From contig JACOUC010000020.1 in NCBI GenBank assembly GCA_016178055.1, positions 1-50,000 on the forward strand: a DNA stretch of 50,000 nucleotides, written 5' to 3'. The position numbers and the translations under genes were made by a program. Below, one piece after another: positions 27,043-36,351 of the stretch. The DNA comes from Chlamydiota bacterium. Lineage in GTDB: Bacteria; Auribacterota; JACPWU01. The first letter of the stretch is position 1, and the number at the start of each line of letters is the position of its first letter. The notes under the pieces were generated by a model. The model was not told where the DNA came from. It made no database searches and saw nothing but the letters and a program-made list of their open reading frames with translations.

Positions 27043-27609
27043 TTAAGATGCACTAGAATCAACTTGAGATTTTTCTTGAATTTTTTTTTGGGAAGAAGAT
27101 GGAAGTAGAGTCGATTCAGTCTTAGGTTCAACTGCACTTGGTGAAGCAGTTGAAGAAGATGCTGAAGCCGTCGAAGTTACTTCGGGTGATTTTTGCGGTG
27201 TAGATAGTGTACGAGAAATCTTGTTTAAAAGACCTTTTAATTCTTCCTTAGACTTTCCAACAACTCCTTCAAGGACTTTATTCTCACCTGAAGTGTTTTG
27301 ACTTCCAGAAGGAGGCGGCAACCCTTTTTGAAGGGCTTCCATGGGGAGTTTCAGAGGTGACTTTTTAAGAACAGAGGAACTATGTCTGGCTGTTAAAAAG
27401 GCCAATGAAAGGCTCGTGAGCATAAAAATAACAGCCATGACTGAAGTCGCCTTTTTCAAAAAATCGCTGGCTTCAGCGCCTAAGGCTGTCTCAACAGCGG
27501 CCGCACCAAAAGTAGAAGCAAGACCCGCTCCTTTCCCCGCCTGCAAAAGGACCAAGGCGATAAGACCCAGGCAACAAATCACATGAATCATCATTACAAA
27601 AATCATCAT
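27043..27609 (-). CDS. secG: Protein-export membrane protein SecG with long C-terminal extension
   Basis: The first ATG (27609) follows GAGGAA by about 12 bases; a TTG 18 bases upstream is less likely. The two SecG helices are at about residues 1-25 (IHVICCLGLIALVLLQAGKG, with the usual GLAS..FG after it) and 55-73. SecG has about 75-120 residues in most bacteria, whereas this product has 188. The extra part is a Ser/Pro/Thr/Ala-rich region with STASASSSTASPSAVE, probably extended or disordered. It ends the gapA-pgk-tpiA-secG operon, the classical order in many bacteria. Confidence 0.92.
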   Translation of the reverse strand: MMIFVMMIHVICCLGLIALVLLQAGKGAGLASTFGAAAVETALGAEASDFLKKATSVMAVIFMLTSLSLAFLTARHSSSVLKKSPLKLPMEALQKGLPPPSGSQNTSGENKVLEGVVGKSKEELKGLLNKISRTLSTPQKSPEVTSTASASSSTASPSAVEPKTESTLLPSSSQKKIQEKSQVDSSAS

Positions 27610-27643
27610 GGCTAAAAAATTCCTCAAATTTCAATGGCGGTAA

Positions 27644-28399
27644 TTATATCTTAAAATTAACAATTCTGGCAAAGGATGTTACATCAAGGCTCGCTCCACC
27701 AACCAAAGCCCCATCAATATTGGGCTCTCGCATCAACTCGTCGATATTTTTAAGTGTAACACTTCCGCCATACTGAATGCGAATTTTATCTGCAATATCG
27801 CTCCCAAAAAACTCTTTCACAATTTTTCGAATATGGGCATGGACCTCTTCGGCCTGTTGAGGCGTTGCATTTCGTCCTGTTCCAATGGCCCAAACAGGTT
27901 CGTAAGCCACCACACATTTTGAAATTTCTTGCTTTTCAAGACCTTTTAAACCTTGTGTCACCTGAGTACGGATCAAATCAAACGTGAGGTTCTTTTCCCG
28001 TTCTTCCAAAGTTTCTCCAACACAAACAATGGGCAAAAGTCCATCGCTCAAGGCTTTTTTCACCTTTCGATGAACCATCTCATCTGTTTCACCCAAAATC
28101 TTTCTGCGTTCTGAATGGCCAATAATACAATAAGAAGCCCCTGCATCCTTAATCATCGATCCTGAAATTTCGCCTGTAAAAGCGCCATTGGCCTCCCAAA
28201 AAATATTCTGAGAACCCAACTCAATGTTTGATCCCTTTAAAATTTCTCCGACAGAAGCTAACGCAGTAAAGGGAGGACAAATGAGGCATATACGGTCCGT
28301 CAATTTTGCCAATTCTTTTTTAAGCTTTTCTGAAAACTCAAGGGCTTCCCTTAAAGTTTTGTTCATCTTCCAGTTTCCAGCAATAATCGGAATACGCAT
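27644..28399 (-). CDS. tpiA: Triosephosphate isomerase
   Basis: At 251 residues this is full length. Landmarks are NWKMNKT (catalytic Lys), the loop YCIIGHSERRKI (catalytic His), VVAYEPVWAIGTG (catalytic Glu and lid loop) and the phosphate-binding IRIQYGGSVT with GALVGGASLD. It interconverts dihydroxyacetone phosphate and glyceraldehyde 3-phosphate, and lies between pgk and secG. Confidence 0.97.
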   Translation of the reverse strand: MRIPIIAGNWKMNKTLREALEFSEKLKKELAKLTDRICLICPPFTALASVGEILKGSNIELGSQNIFWEANGAFTGEISGSMIKDAGASYCIIGHSERRKILGETDEMVHRKVKKALSDGLLPIVCVGETLEEREKNLTFDLIRTQVTQGLKGLEKQEISKCVVAYEPVWAIGTGRNATPQQAEEVHAHIRKIVKEFFGSDIADKIRIQYGGSVTLKNIDELMREPNIDGALVGGASLDVTSFARIVNFKI

Positions 28400-28401
28400 C
28401 T

Positions 28402-28434
28402 TAACCCTTTAAACGTTAAACCTTTAAACTTTGA
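28402..28434. repeat. Short gtttaaag word repeat at the pgk stop
   Basis: The sequence taacc-ctttaaacgttaaacctttaaactttgaac contains the word ctttaaac/gtttaaag several times. On the minus strand it forms the last codons of pgk (EVQSLKV) and the pgk-tpiA spacer. Similar words occur at 19124 and 42209. Confidence 0.7.
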
Positions 28435-29618
28435 ACTTCCGTCAAGGCAGCAATCCCAGGAAGCTCTTTGCCTTCTAAAAACTCCAAAGAAGCGCCTCCC
28501 CCTGTCGAAACATGAGTCATTTTATCTGCTAGACCCAATTGAGCCAAGGCGGCGACGGAATCCCCTCCTCCAACAATGGTCGTTGCACTACGATTGTCAG
28601 CCAAAGCTTGAGCAATCGCCTCTGTTCCGCGTGCAAATCGGCTCAATTCAAAAACCCCCATGGGACCATTCCAAAGAACAGTTTTTGCCCCTTGAATTTT
28701 TTTAGAATAAAGACTGATGGTCTCAGGACCAATATCCGCACCCAGCCAGCCTGGGGCAATTCCCCCTCGAACAACCAGGGTGTTCGATCCTTCCTCTAAT
28801 CGATCCGTCACCACATGATCAGCGGGGATCAAAAGCTCTTTTTTCTTTGATTGAGCTTTTAATAAAAGCTGTTTTGCTAATCCAACCTTTTCTTTTTCAA
28901 CCAGGGAGTTTCCAGTGGAGAGACCCTGGGCCAATAAAAAGGTATAGGCCATGGCCCCACCCACTAAAAGCGTATCGACTTTTTCCAAAAGATTTTCAAT
29001 GACACTGATTTTGTCCGAAACCTTCGCCCCGCCTAAAATCGCCACAAACGGTTTTTGAGGGTGATTCACCGCATCTCCTAAATATTGAATTTCTTTTCTC
29101 AAGAGATACCCTGAAGCTGACTGAGCAATAAACTTCGTAATTCCATACATCGAGGCATGAGGACGATGAGCGGTACCAAAGGCATCATCAATATAAATTT
29201 CACCTAAGCGAGCCAGGGAACGAGCAAAATTTTCATCACCCTTTTCCTCTTCAGGATGAAATCTTAAGTTTTCAAGCAAAAGAACCTCACCCGATTTCAT
29301 CCCTTGGACAAGCGTTTCAACATCGAGGCCGACACAGTCCGGAGCCATTTTTACTTCGCGTCCTAATAATTCAGCGAGACGGATTGCCGCCGGTTTCAAA
29401 CTCATGGAGGGTTCCACCTTACCTTTGGGTCGGCCCAGATGGCTCATGAGGACTGCCTTCCCCTGATGATCGATCACATAGCGAATCGTGGGTAAGGCCT
29501 CCCGAATCCGGGTATCATCCGTAATGGAAAGAGCTTTATCTAAAGGAACATTAAAGTCTACGCGAATTAAAACACGCTTCTCCTTTAAATCCAAATCTTC
29601 AATAAAAAGTTTTGACAT
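28416..29618 (-). CDS. pgk: Phosphoglycerate kinase
   Basis: The 400 residues are complete. Motifs are [51 protein letters not shown] and the nucleotide loop [11 protein letters not shown] with [14 protein letters not shown]. It makes 3-phosphoglycerate and ATP from 1,3-bisphosphoglycerate and ADP. The last residues (EVQSLKV) are encoded within a gttcaaagtttaaagg repeat word, so the end may have been remodelled by the repeat. It follows gapA after a 177-base spacer containing a palindrome. Confidence 0.97.
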   Translation of the reverse strand: MSKLFIEDLDLKEKRVLIRVDFNVPLDKALSITDDTRIREALPTIRYVIDHQGKAVLMSHLGRPKGKVEPSMSLKPAAIRLAELLGREVKMAPDCVGLDVETLVQGMKSGEVLLLENLRFHPEEEKGDENFARSLARLGEIYIDDAFGTAHRPHASMYGITKFIAQSASGYLLRKEIQYLGDAVNHPQKPFVAILGGAKVSDKISVIENLLEKVDTLLVGGAMAYTFLLAQGLSTGNSLVEKEKVGLAKQLLLKAQSKKKELLIPADHVVTDRLEEGSNTLVVRGGIAPGWLGADIGPETISLYSKKIQGAKTVLWNGPMGVFELSRFARGTEAIAQALADNRSATTIVGGGDSVAALAQLGLADKMTHVSTGGGASLEFLEGKELPGIAALTEVQSLKV

Positions 29619-29719
29619 ATCACTTCCTCAAAAACTACAATTTAATGGATAATTAGCAATTGAAAATGGATAACAGTCATATGCACTTGATTCCACTCGA
29701 TGCAAGCACTACGGCAAAA

Positions 29720-29782
29720 TTTGTAGTCGCCCCATTTATGGGGCCGTGCATGAGACTGCCCGATGAATCAGGCGACTACAAA
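29720..29782. repeat. 63-base cloverleaf-like palindrome between gapA and pgk
   Basis: Perfect 12-base outer arms tttgtagtcgcc and ggcgactacaaa enclose two smaller hairpins, gccccatttatggggc and gcccgatgaatcaggc (one mismatch in the latter). The RNA or single strand would fold as a three-way junction. It lies in the only long spacer of the glycolytic operon. The hairpin words recall the 95-bp array at 1-318 and the palindrome near 43990-44075. Confidence 0.85.
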
Positions 29783-29795
29783 AGCTTATTCTTTA

Positions 29796-30887
<1,092 letters not shown>

Positions 30888-30991
30888 TTAAGCTCCTTTC
30901 TAAATCAGCGCATGATTTTACCCAATGAGGCGAGGGTGTCAAGGCTAAATTGGTCTTTATATTTCAATTCCCTTAGTGAATGGGGTATCGT

Positions 30992-31357
30992 TTAATGGAG
31001 AGGTAGTTTTCGTAAGCGCACTCGAATATCATCAACAATAACAATAGAATTTTGAAGATCTTCAACCTTAAGAGTTTTGAGTAACCTTGTCAGAAAAATA
31101 TTTACTTTTTCTACGGTTGCATGTTCGATCCTAAGAAGGATAATGCTGGGGGTAATTGCTAAGGAATGAGCCAAGATGGAGCCAAAGTCAAAATCCGTGG
31201 AAATAACGATCTGGTTTTGCGATCGAGCCATCTGTACGATTTCCTCATCAGTTGCTCTTTCTTTGCCTATAGAGAGTAAATGAACTGCCTCATGACCCAG
31301 TGAATTCAGAAAATTTGCAGTCTTTGGAGAAAGGGGCATATCAACAAGAAATTTCAT
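30992..31357 (-). CDS. DUF5615 PIN-like toxin
   Basis: The 121-residue PIN-like protein begins KFLVDMPLSPKTANFLNSLGHEAVH, with the conserved early Asp, then ATDEEIVQMA and VISTDFDFGSI, with the second acidic pair, and ends with a short C-terminal helix. DUF5615 proteins are predicted ribonuclease toxins of type II toxin-antitoxin systems. Its start is four bases after the stop of the DUF433 gene, the usual layout of this pair. Confidence 0.88.
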   Translation of the reverse strand: MKFLVDMPLSPKTANFLNSLGHEAVHLLSIGKERATDEEIVQMARSQNQIVISTDFDFGSILAHSLAITPSIILLRIEHATVEKVNIFLTRLLKTLKVEDLQNSIVIVDDIRVRLRKLPLH

Positions 31358-31361
31358 TCAT

Positions 31362-31595
31362 TCAACCTGTCATAGAGGTCAAGGGAAAGGATTCATCTCT
31401 ACTCAGCCAGGCAGCATATTCAAGAGATTGTTTAATATCCTCCATTTCGAGGTAGGGGTAGTCACTCAGTATCTCGGGAAAGGATTTACCAGCTCCAATG
31501 AGATCAAGAATCTGATAAACAGGCATCCGCATACCCCGAATACAGGGCTGTCCATGGAGAACCTTTGGATCCATTGTTATCCGGTTAAACATCAT
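31362..31595 (-). CDS. DUF433 antitoxin
   Basis: The product has 77 residues from the ATG at 31595; GAGAGGTGG precedes that ATG, while a GTG two codons upstream overlaps the site. It reads RITMDPKVLHGQPCIRGMRMPVYQILDLIGAGKSFPEILSDYPYLEMEDIKQSLEYAA, a textbook DUF433 helix-turn-helix. It is the partner of the DUF5615 gene and likely autoregulates the pair. Confidence 0.9.
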   Translation of the reverse strand: MMFNRITMDPKVLHGQPCIRGMRMPVYQILDLIGAGKSFPEILSDYPYLEMEDIKQSLEYAAWLSRDESFPLTSMTG

Positions 31596-31651
31596 AACCA
31601 CCTCTCTCTAAATGATTACCTTAGATTAAGGACGCTGTCAATAGAGAACCC

Positions 31652-31691
31652 CAAAAAACCGTCGCTCGTTAAAAAGAAAATTAATGAGCGA
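31652..31691 (-). terminator. Rho-independent terminator of the comF-like gene
   Basis: On the minus strand a ten-base stem (tcgctcatta/taacgagcga, one G-U) with a ten-base loop is followed by cggttttttgg. It begins five bases after the ComF-like stop codon. Confidence 0.6.
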
Positions 31692-31695
31692 AGAA

Positions 31696-32448
31696 TCAAA
31701 TACTCCTCGCCAACACCCATACTGTGACTGAACTCGCTCCAGCCTCTTTTAGTACCCGAGAGCATTCTTCGATGGTGGCTCCTGTGGTCAAAACATCATC
31801 GACCAGAAGAACTCTCTTTCCCTCAATCCTTTTTATATTTTTACATTTAAAACTGCCTTGAATATTGAGAAGCCGATCCTTTCTATCTTGAAGTGTCTGT
31901 CCTCCTGAATATTTAGCACGAATCAAAACCCCTTTTAAAAGAGGCCTTTGAATCTTATCTCTAATGGCCTCCCCCAAAATACAAGCCTGATTAAATCCCC
32001 TTTCCCTCATTTTCAAAGGATGCAAGGGCACCGGAAGGATGATATCCACATTTTCTTTAGAAAAAGGTATTTTCTCCTTGGCAAGAAACATCCTTTGAAA
32101 AGTTGACACAAGATATTCTGCTTTAGCAAATTTTAACAAGCGCAAGAGCTCCTTCAAAAGCCCCTCATAAATGGCGATGGCATAACACGCCTCATAAGAA
32201 AAATGGGATCGAGAACAAGGAGAGCAAATTTTCCTCTCTAGCCCAGGAAAGGGTTTTGCGCAAATGTGACAGGCAGGCTCGGGAATCCATCCTATCAAAT
32301 CAAAGCACCCATCACAAAGATAAGTTCGATTCTCATGCGACATCACTTCTAAGCAATGCTCACAATGCCGTGGAAATAAAAGATCTGCGAGAACCCAACC
32401 CAACATTCGTAGATTCATTTGAAATTGATGAATGGAAAATATCCGCAT
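31696..32448 (-). CDS. comF: ComF family protein (predicted phosphoribosyltransferase)
   Basis: The product has 250 residues from the ATG at 32448. An upstream TTG at 32487 would add 13 residues read entirely from repeat A7, which I reject. Two Cys pairs make a zinc ribbon: CEHC/CDGC and CHIC/CSPC in the first 85 residues. The C-terminal half carries ILPVPLHPLKMRERGFNQA and the PRPP motif VLLVDDVLTTGATIEECSRVL. ComF proteins are tied to DNA uptake and DNA repair at stalled replication. A later ATG at 32418 is possible. No other competence gene is in the window. Confidence 0.9.
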   Translation of the reverse strand: MRIFSIHQFQMNLRMLGWVLADLLFPRHCEHCLEVMSHENRTYLCDGCFDLIGWIPEPACHICAKPFPGLERKICSPCSRSHFSYEACYAIAIYEGLLKELLRLLKFAKAEYLVSTFQRMFLAKEKIPFSKENVDIILPVPLHPLKMRERGFNQACILGEAIRDKIQRPLLKGVLIRAKYSGGQTLQDRKDRLLNIQGSFKCKNIKRIEGKRVLLVDDVLTTGATIEECSRVLKEAGASSVTVWVLARSI

Positions 32449-32465
32449 GCAAAATCCTACTATGG

Positions 32466-32593
32466 AAATCCAAAAATCAAATATCAAAAATCAAAATGAC
32501 AAATCAAAATTTAAAATGTCTCCCTTGCGATAGTATTATAAATTTTGGATTTTAGGTTGTCATTTTGCATTTTGATTTTTGAATTTTAAATTG
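32466..32593. repeat. AT-rich dispersed inverted-repeat element, copy A7
   Basis: Arms atccaaaaatcaaatatcaaaaatcaaaatgac and ttgtcattttgcattttgatttttgaatttt flank the centre tctcccttgcgatagtattataaatttt. It lies in the divergent gap between the comF-like gene and lptF, so it sits where both promoters should be. Confidence 0.9.
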
Positions 32594-32631
32594 TATCATA
32601 AGTCAAAAATTTGGAAACATTTGGAAACATC

Positions 32632-33723
32632 ATGAAAATACTTCATGCTTATATCATCAGGGAGTTTCTGGCCAATTTTTTCCTAGGAACTTCGATTTTT
32701 GTCTCTGTCCTCTTTATGGGACATGTCTTCAAGATTGCCAATCTGGTTCTTCAGGGGGTTCCCTTAAAGGAAATTGCCTACTTGTTCTTTTTACTAACTC
32801 CCTATTTTCTATCTGCCTGTATTCCCATGGCCCTCTTAAGCTCTCTCCTTCTTATTTTTGGACGCCTCTCTCAAGACAATGAACTCTTGGCGATAAAAGC
32901 TTCTGGAATTTCCATTTTTAGAGTCTCTTATCCCCTTTGGATCATTGGAATTCTTTTGACAGGAATTTGCTTCAAACTGCATAATGAAATCATCCCCTAT
33001 TCCCATTTTGCGGCTCGAAAACTCATTGTGCAAATGGGCATTAAAAATCCAACGGCCTATCTGGAGGCAGGGCAATTTGTAGAAGCCTTTCCAAATTATA
33101 TTATTTATATCCGAGAACGACACGACAACCTCCTTAAAAAAGTTGTCATCTATGAGACAACTGAAGAAGGTAAGATCAAAACCATTACAGCCCAAGAAGG
33201 AGGCATTTCCTACGCCCCGGAAACCAGCACCATTCTCCTTGAATTACATAACGGAACCATTCAACAACCCACTGGAAAGGATTTCAAAGATTTTTTTAAT
33301 CTCCAATTTGGAAATTACGTCCTTAAACTTAATGCGGAAAATATTTTTAAAAACCCATCTGATCTGGACAAAAAACATAAAGACATGTCCATTTCTGAAA
33401 TCGCAAAAAAAATCAAGGAATATAAGTCTAAGGGAATTAATCCCACCCCACTTCGAACCGAAATTCAAAAGAAAATTTCCATATCCTTTTCTTGCCTTGC
33501 TTTTACTTTGATTGGAATCCCCCTAGGAATTCGTGCTCATCGAAGTGAAAAAACGGTCGGAATAGCGTTGAGTCTCCTCCTCGTTTTTCTTTATTATTTA
33601 TTCATTATTTTAGGCAAAGCTCTGGATGAAAAACCTGCCCTGCATCCGGAACTCTTAATGTGGGTTCCTAACGTTTTACTCAGTGCCATTGGAATTTATT
33701 CTTTTAAGAAAGCATCACGATGA
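32632..33723 (+). CDS. lptF: LPS export ABC transporter permease LptF
   Basis: The product has 363 residues from the ATG at 32632 (MKILHAYIIREFL); an upstream TTG adds only repeat-like residues. Six transmembrane helices are arranged as three, then a large periplasmic beta-jellyroll domain (about 130-265), then three, the LptF/LptG plan. The first helix is preceded by YIIREFLANFFLG and helix 3 by LSACIPMALLSSLLLIFGRLSQDNELLAIKASGISIFRV, which holds the coupling helix. With LptG it extracts LPS from the inner membrane. The lptF/lptG order cannot be separated by sequence alone. Its TGA stop overlaps the end of element S1. Confidence 0.92.
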   Translation: MKILHAYIIREFLANFFLGTSIFVSVLFMGHVFKIANLVLQGVPLKEIAYLFFLLTPYFLSACIPMALLSSLLLIFGRLSQDNELLAIKASGISIFRVSYPLWIIGILLTGICFKLHNEIIPYSHFAARKLIVQMGIKNPTAYLEAGQFVEAFPNYIIYIRERHDNLLKKVVIYETTEEGKIKTITAQEGGISYAPETSTILLELHNGTIQQPTGKDFKDFFNLQFGNYVLKLNAENIFKNPSDLDKKHKDMSISEIAKKIKEYKSKGINPTPLRTEIQKKISISFSCLAFTLIGIPLGIRAHRSEKTVGIALSLLLVFLYYLFIILGKALDEKPALHPELLMWVPNVLLSAIGIYSFKKASR

Positions 33724-33869
33724 TCCCACCACCTCTGGTCGGCTCCTTTGGGAGCCGATAGAGATTATTACAACTTGGCTTTGAAGTAGAAATAGGAAGT
33801 GGTAATAAGATGTTAAAAATAAGAGAAGGGCAAGCCTGCCTTTGGCAGGCTCCAGAGGTGGTGGGATGA
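33721..33869. repeat. Inverted-repeat element S1 between lptF and lptG
   Basis: The 16-base ends atcccaccacctctgg and ccagaggtggtgggat are perfect inverted repeats at 33723-33738 and 33852-33867. Internal hairpins are cggctcc-tttg-ggagccg and gcctgcc-ttt-ggcaggc. The left end reads TGATCCCACC and begins with the lptF stop codon; the right end reads AGGTGGTGGGATGA and contains the lptG start codon and a purine-rich site before it. A related element S2 is at 38296-38424. Confidence 0.9.
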
Positions 33870-34954
33870 AAATCATCGATCGTTATATTTTACGCGAATT
33901 CATTCTTCCATTTTTTTATTGTTTCCTTGCATTCTTCATCCTTTATTTCATTGCTGATCTTTTCGAGCACATGGATGTTTTTCTAAAAACACATACCCCT
34001 TGGAAACAAATTCTGTTTTATTATATTTTTCTGACCCCAACCATTTACACGGAAATTTCTCCTTTTTGTCTCGCTCTTTCACTCATTTATGTCTTAGGAA
34101 ATTTTGCTCGGCACCACGAAATTGTGGGAATGAGGGCGTCCGGAATTTCCTCAAAAAGAATAGCGTTCCCCTTTCTCCTCTTAGGTCTTTTCTTAAGCAC
34201 AACTTTTTTCTACCTGAATGAATCCTGGCTCCCCAAGGCCCGTCTTCGAATGGAGACGTTTAAGAAAACATTTATTGATAAGGAGGATGCTTCACAAGAC
34301 TCTAAAATTTACAATAATCTGACTTACGGAAACATGAAAGAAAATTACATTTTTTATATGCGAGAACTCGACTTAAAAACAAACACCGCTCTTGATTTAC
34401 AAATCCACTATTTAAACCCCAGCAGCGGTTCCCTTGAAAAACTCATTCGGGCCCAAGAAGGACGTTGGCTTGACCAGGAATGGTGGCTCTTTAATGGAAC
34501 GATTGTCCGATACGACGCATCCGGAGACATTAAGGAAGATCCTGAAATTTTTCTTAAGAGAAAGGCGAGTATTTTTGAATCTCCTCTTGAACTTATTCTA
34601 GAAGAAAAAGCAAATGAACAAATGAACTATTTTGAATTTAAAAATTACTTGCTCAAGAAATATGGGAAAAAAATCCCTCGCCCTCAAAAGACAGAACTTT
34701 ACTCAAAAATTTCAAAACCATGGATTTATTTTGTTCTTGTTCTTTTAGTGGTCCCCATAGGACTCGAGATCACACGGGGAGGAGCCCTTACAGTACTAGG
34801 GAAAACCCTACTTTTTACATTTGCCTATTACAGCGTCCAATTCTTCTTACTAGCCCTTGGAAAACAAGGCTATTTAGATCCAGGCCTGGCCTGCGGCCTC
34901 ACACCTGGATTTTTTGGGCTGTGGGGAGCGGTAAAAATAATAAGACTACGCTAA
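33866..34954 (+). CDS. lptG: LPS export ABC transporter permease LptG
   Basis: The product has 362 residues starting at MKIIDRYILREF; the ATG lies in the right end of element S1. It has the same six-helix plus periplasmic-domain layout as LptF: helices at about 14-40, 45-75 and 95-115, and three after about residue 275. The line FYIFLTPTIYTEISPFCLALSLIYVLGNFARHHEIVGMRASGISSKRI is the LptG-type coupling region. It ends near a pair of inverted repeats that face ahcY. Confidence 0.92.
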   Translation: MKIIDRYILREFILPFFYCFLAFFILYFIADLFEHMDVFLKTHTPWKQILFYYIFLTPTIYTEISPFCLALSLIYVLGNFARHHEIVGMRASGISSKRIAFPFLLLGLFLSTTFFYLNESWLPKARLRMETFKKTFIDKEDASQDSKIYNNLTYGNMKENYIFYMRELDLKTNTALDLQIHYLNPSSGSLEKLIRAQEGRWLDQEWWLFNGTIVRYDASGDIKEDPEIFLKRKASIFESPLELILEEKANEQMNYFEFKNYLLKKYGKKIPRPQKTELYSKISKPWIYFVLVLLVVPIGLEITRGGALTVLGKTLLFTFAYYSVQFFLLALGKQGYLDPGLACGLTPGFFGLWGAVKIIRLR

Positions 34955-34960
34955 AAAATT

Positions 34961-35057
34961 TCGGATTGCGGAATTCGGATTGCGGATTTTAGGAATAAAT
35001 TTAGTAAAAACAATGCTTTTTGTTTTTCACTCCGCAATCCCCAATCCGCAATCCGAA
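34961..35057. repeat. cggattgcgg-word inverted-repeat element
   Basis: The left arm tcggattgcggaattcggattgcgga contains the word cggattgcgg twice. The right arm actccgcaatccccaatccgcaatccgaa is its inverse. It lies between the convergent ends of lptG and ahcY, about seven and eleven bases from their stop codons. Confidence 0.85.
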
Positions 35058-35067
35058 TTTATCTTTG

Positions 35068-36351
35068 CTACGTTCCTTCTTGCCAGCTTGAAAGATATTT
35101 CTTTTGCTCTTCCGTCAGCTCATCAATTTTAAGCCCCATGGTCTGAAGCTTCAAACGGGAGACCCACTCATCAATCTCTTTAGGAACATCATAGACCTTC
35201 GTTTTAAGCTCCTTCGCATGTTTCACCGCATACTCACACGTCAGGGCTTGAACAGAAAAACTCATATCCATGACAGAGGCGGGATGCCCCTCTGCTGTAG
35301 AAAGATTCACTAATCTTCCTTGAGCTAATAAAAAAAGTCGCCGGCCACCTGGTAAAACATATTCATCAATAAAGTCGCGGATATCATGATTCACTTTAAC
35401 GGACAATTTTTCAAGGGCAGGAATATCAATTTCCACATTAAAATGTCCCGAGTTACAGATAATCGCTCCATCTTTCATCTTCGCAAAATGTTCTTTTCTC
35501 AGAACATGAATATCTCCCGTCAAGGTACAAAAAATATCTCCGATTTGAGCGGCTTCTTCCATCGTCATGACCAAAAATCCATCCATCGCAGCCTCAAGAG
35601 CTCGAATGGGATTAACTTCAGTCACAATCACATTGGCTCCCATGCCTCGGGCTCTCATGGCAAACCCTTTTCCACACCATCCATAACCCGCTGTGACAAC
35701 ACTTCTTCCAGCTATAAGCACATTGGTAGCTCGAATAATTCCATCCAACGTAGACTGACCCGTTCCATAGCGATTATCAAAAAAATGTTTGGTATCTGCA
35801 TCATTGACCGCCACCACAGGAATTTTAAGGGCTCCAGCTTTTTCCATCGCCCTTAAACGAATGACTCCCGTCGTTGTTTCTTCCATACTCGCCATGACCT
35901 GAGAAATGAGTTCCTGATGAGAGGAATGGATTTCAGAGACTAAATCAGCTCCATCATCCATTGTCACGACTGGACGATGACGCAGAGCATTTGTCATATG
36001 TTCATAATAGGTTTCTCGCGATTCACCTTTAATGGCATAGACAGGAATTTGATGATCTGAAACTAAACTTGCAGCAACATCATCTTGAGTACTCAAAGGA
36101 TTTGAAGCACATAAAACTAAATCAGCCCCACCGGCCTGAAGCGTTCGAACCAGATTCGCTGTTTCTGCAGTCACATGAAGGCAAGCTGACATGCGTAATC
36201 CCTTTAAGGGCTTTTCCTTGAGAAAACGTTCTCGAATGAGCCTTAAAACAGGCATATCCTTTTCAGCCCAGTCAATACGCTTTTTCCCACGGGGTGCAAG
36301 CGCTAAATCTTTGACATCATAACGTGAAAGGTCTGTCATACTAAAACTCAT
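35068..36351 (-). CDS. ahcY: Adenosylhomocysteinase (SAH hydrolase)
   Basis: At 427 residues this is complete. Motifs are [85 protein letters not shown] (NAD Rossmann) and [11 protein letters not shown]. It splits S-adenosylhomocysteine into adenosine and homocysteine, removing the inhibitor made by methyltransferases. The ATG overlaps the MetK-fusion stop (ATGA), and the sequence before it is GAGGTGGTGGG, so the two genes are translationally coupled. Confidence 0.97.
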   Translation of the reverse strand: MSFSMTDLSRYDVKDLALAPRGKKRIDWAEKDMPVLRLIRERFLKEKPLKGLRMSACLHVTAETANLVRTLQAGGADLVLCASNPLSTQDDVAASLVSDHQIPVYAIKGESRETYYEHMTNALRHRPVVTMDDGADLVSEIHSSHQELISQVMASMEETTTGVIRLRAMEKAGALKIPVVAVNDADTKHFFDNRYGTGQSTLDGIIRATNVLIAGRSVVTAGYGWCGKGFAMRARGMGANVIVTEVNPIRALEAAMDGFLVMTMEEAAQIGDIFCTLTGDIHVLRKEHFAKMKDGAIICNSGHFNVEIDIPALEKLSVKVNHDIRDFIDEYVLPGGRRLFLLAQGRLVNLSTAEGHPASVMDMSFSVQALTCEYAVKHAKELKTKVYDVPKEIDEWVSRLKLQTMGLKIDELTEEQKKYLSSWQEGT

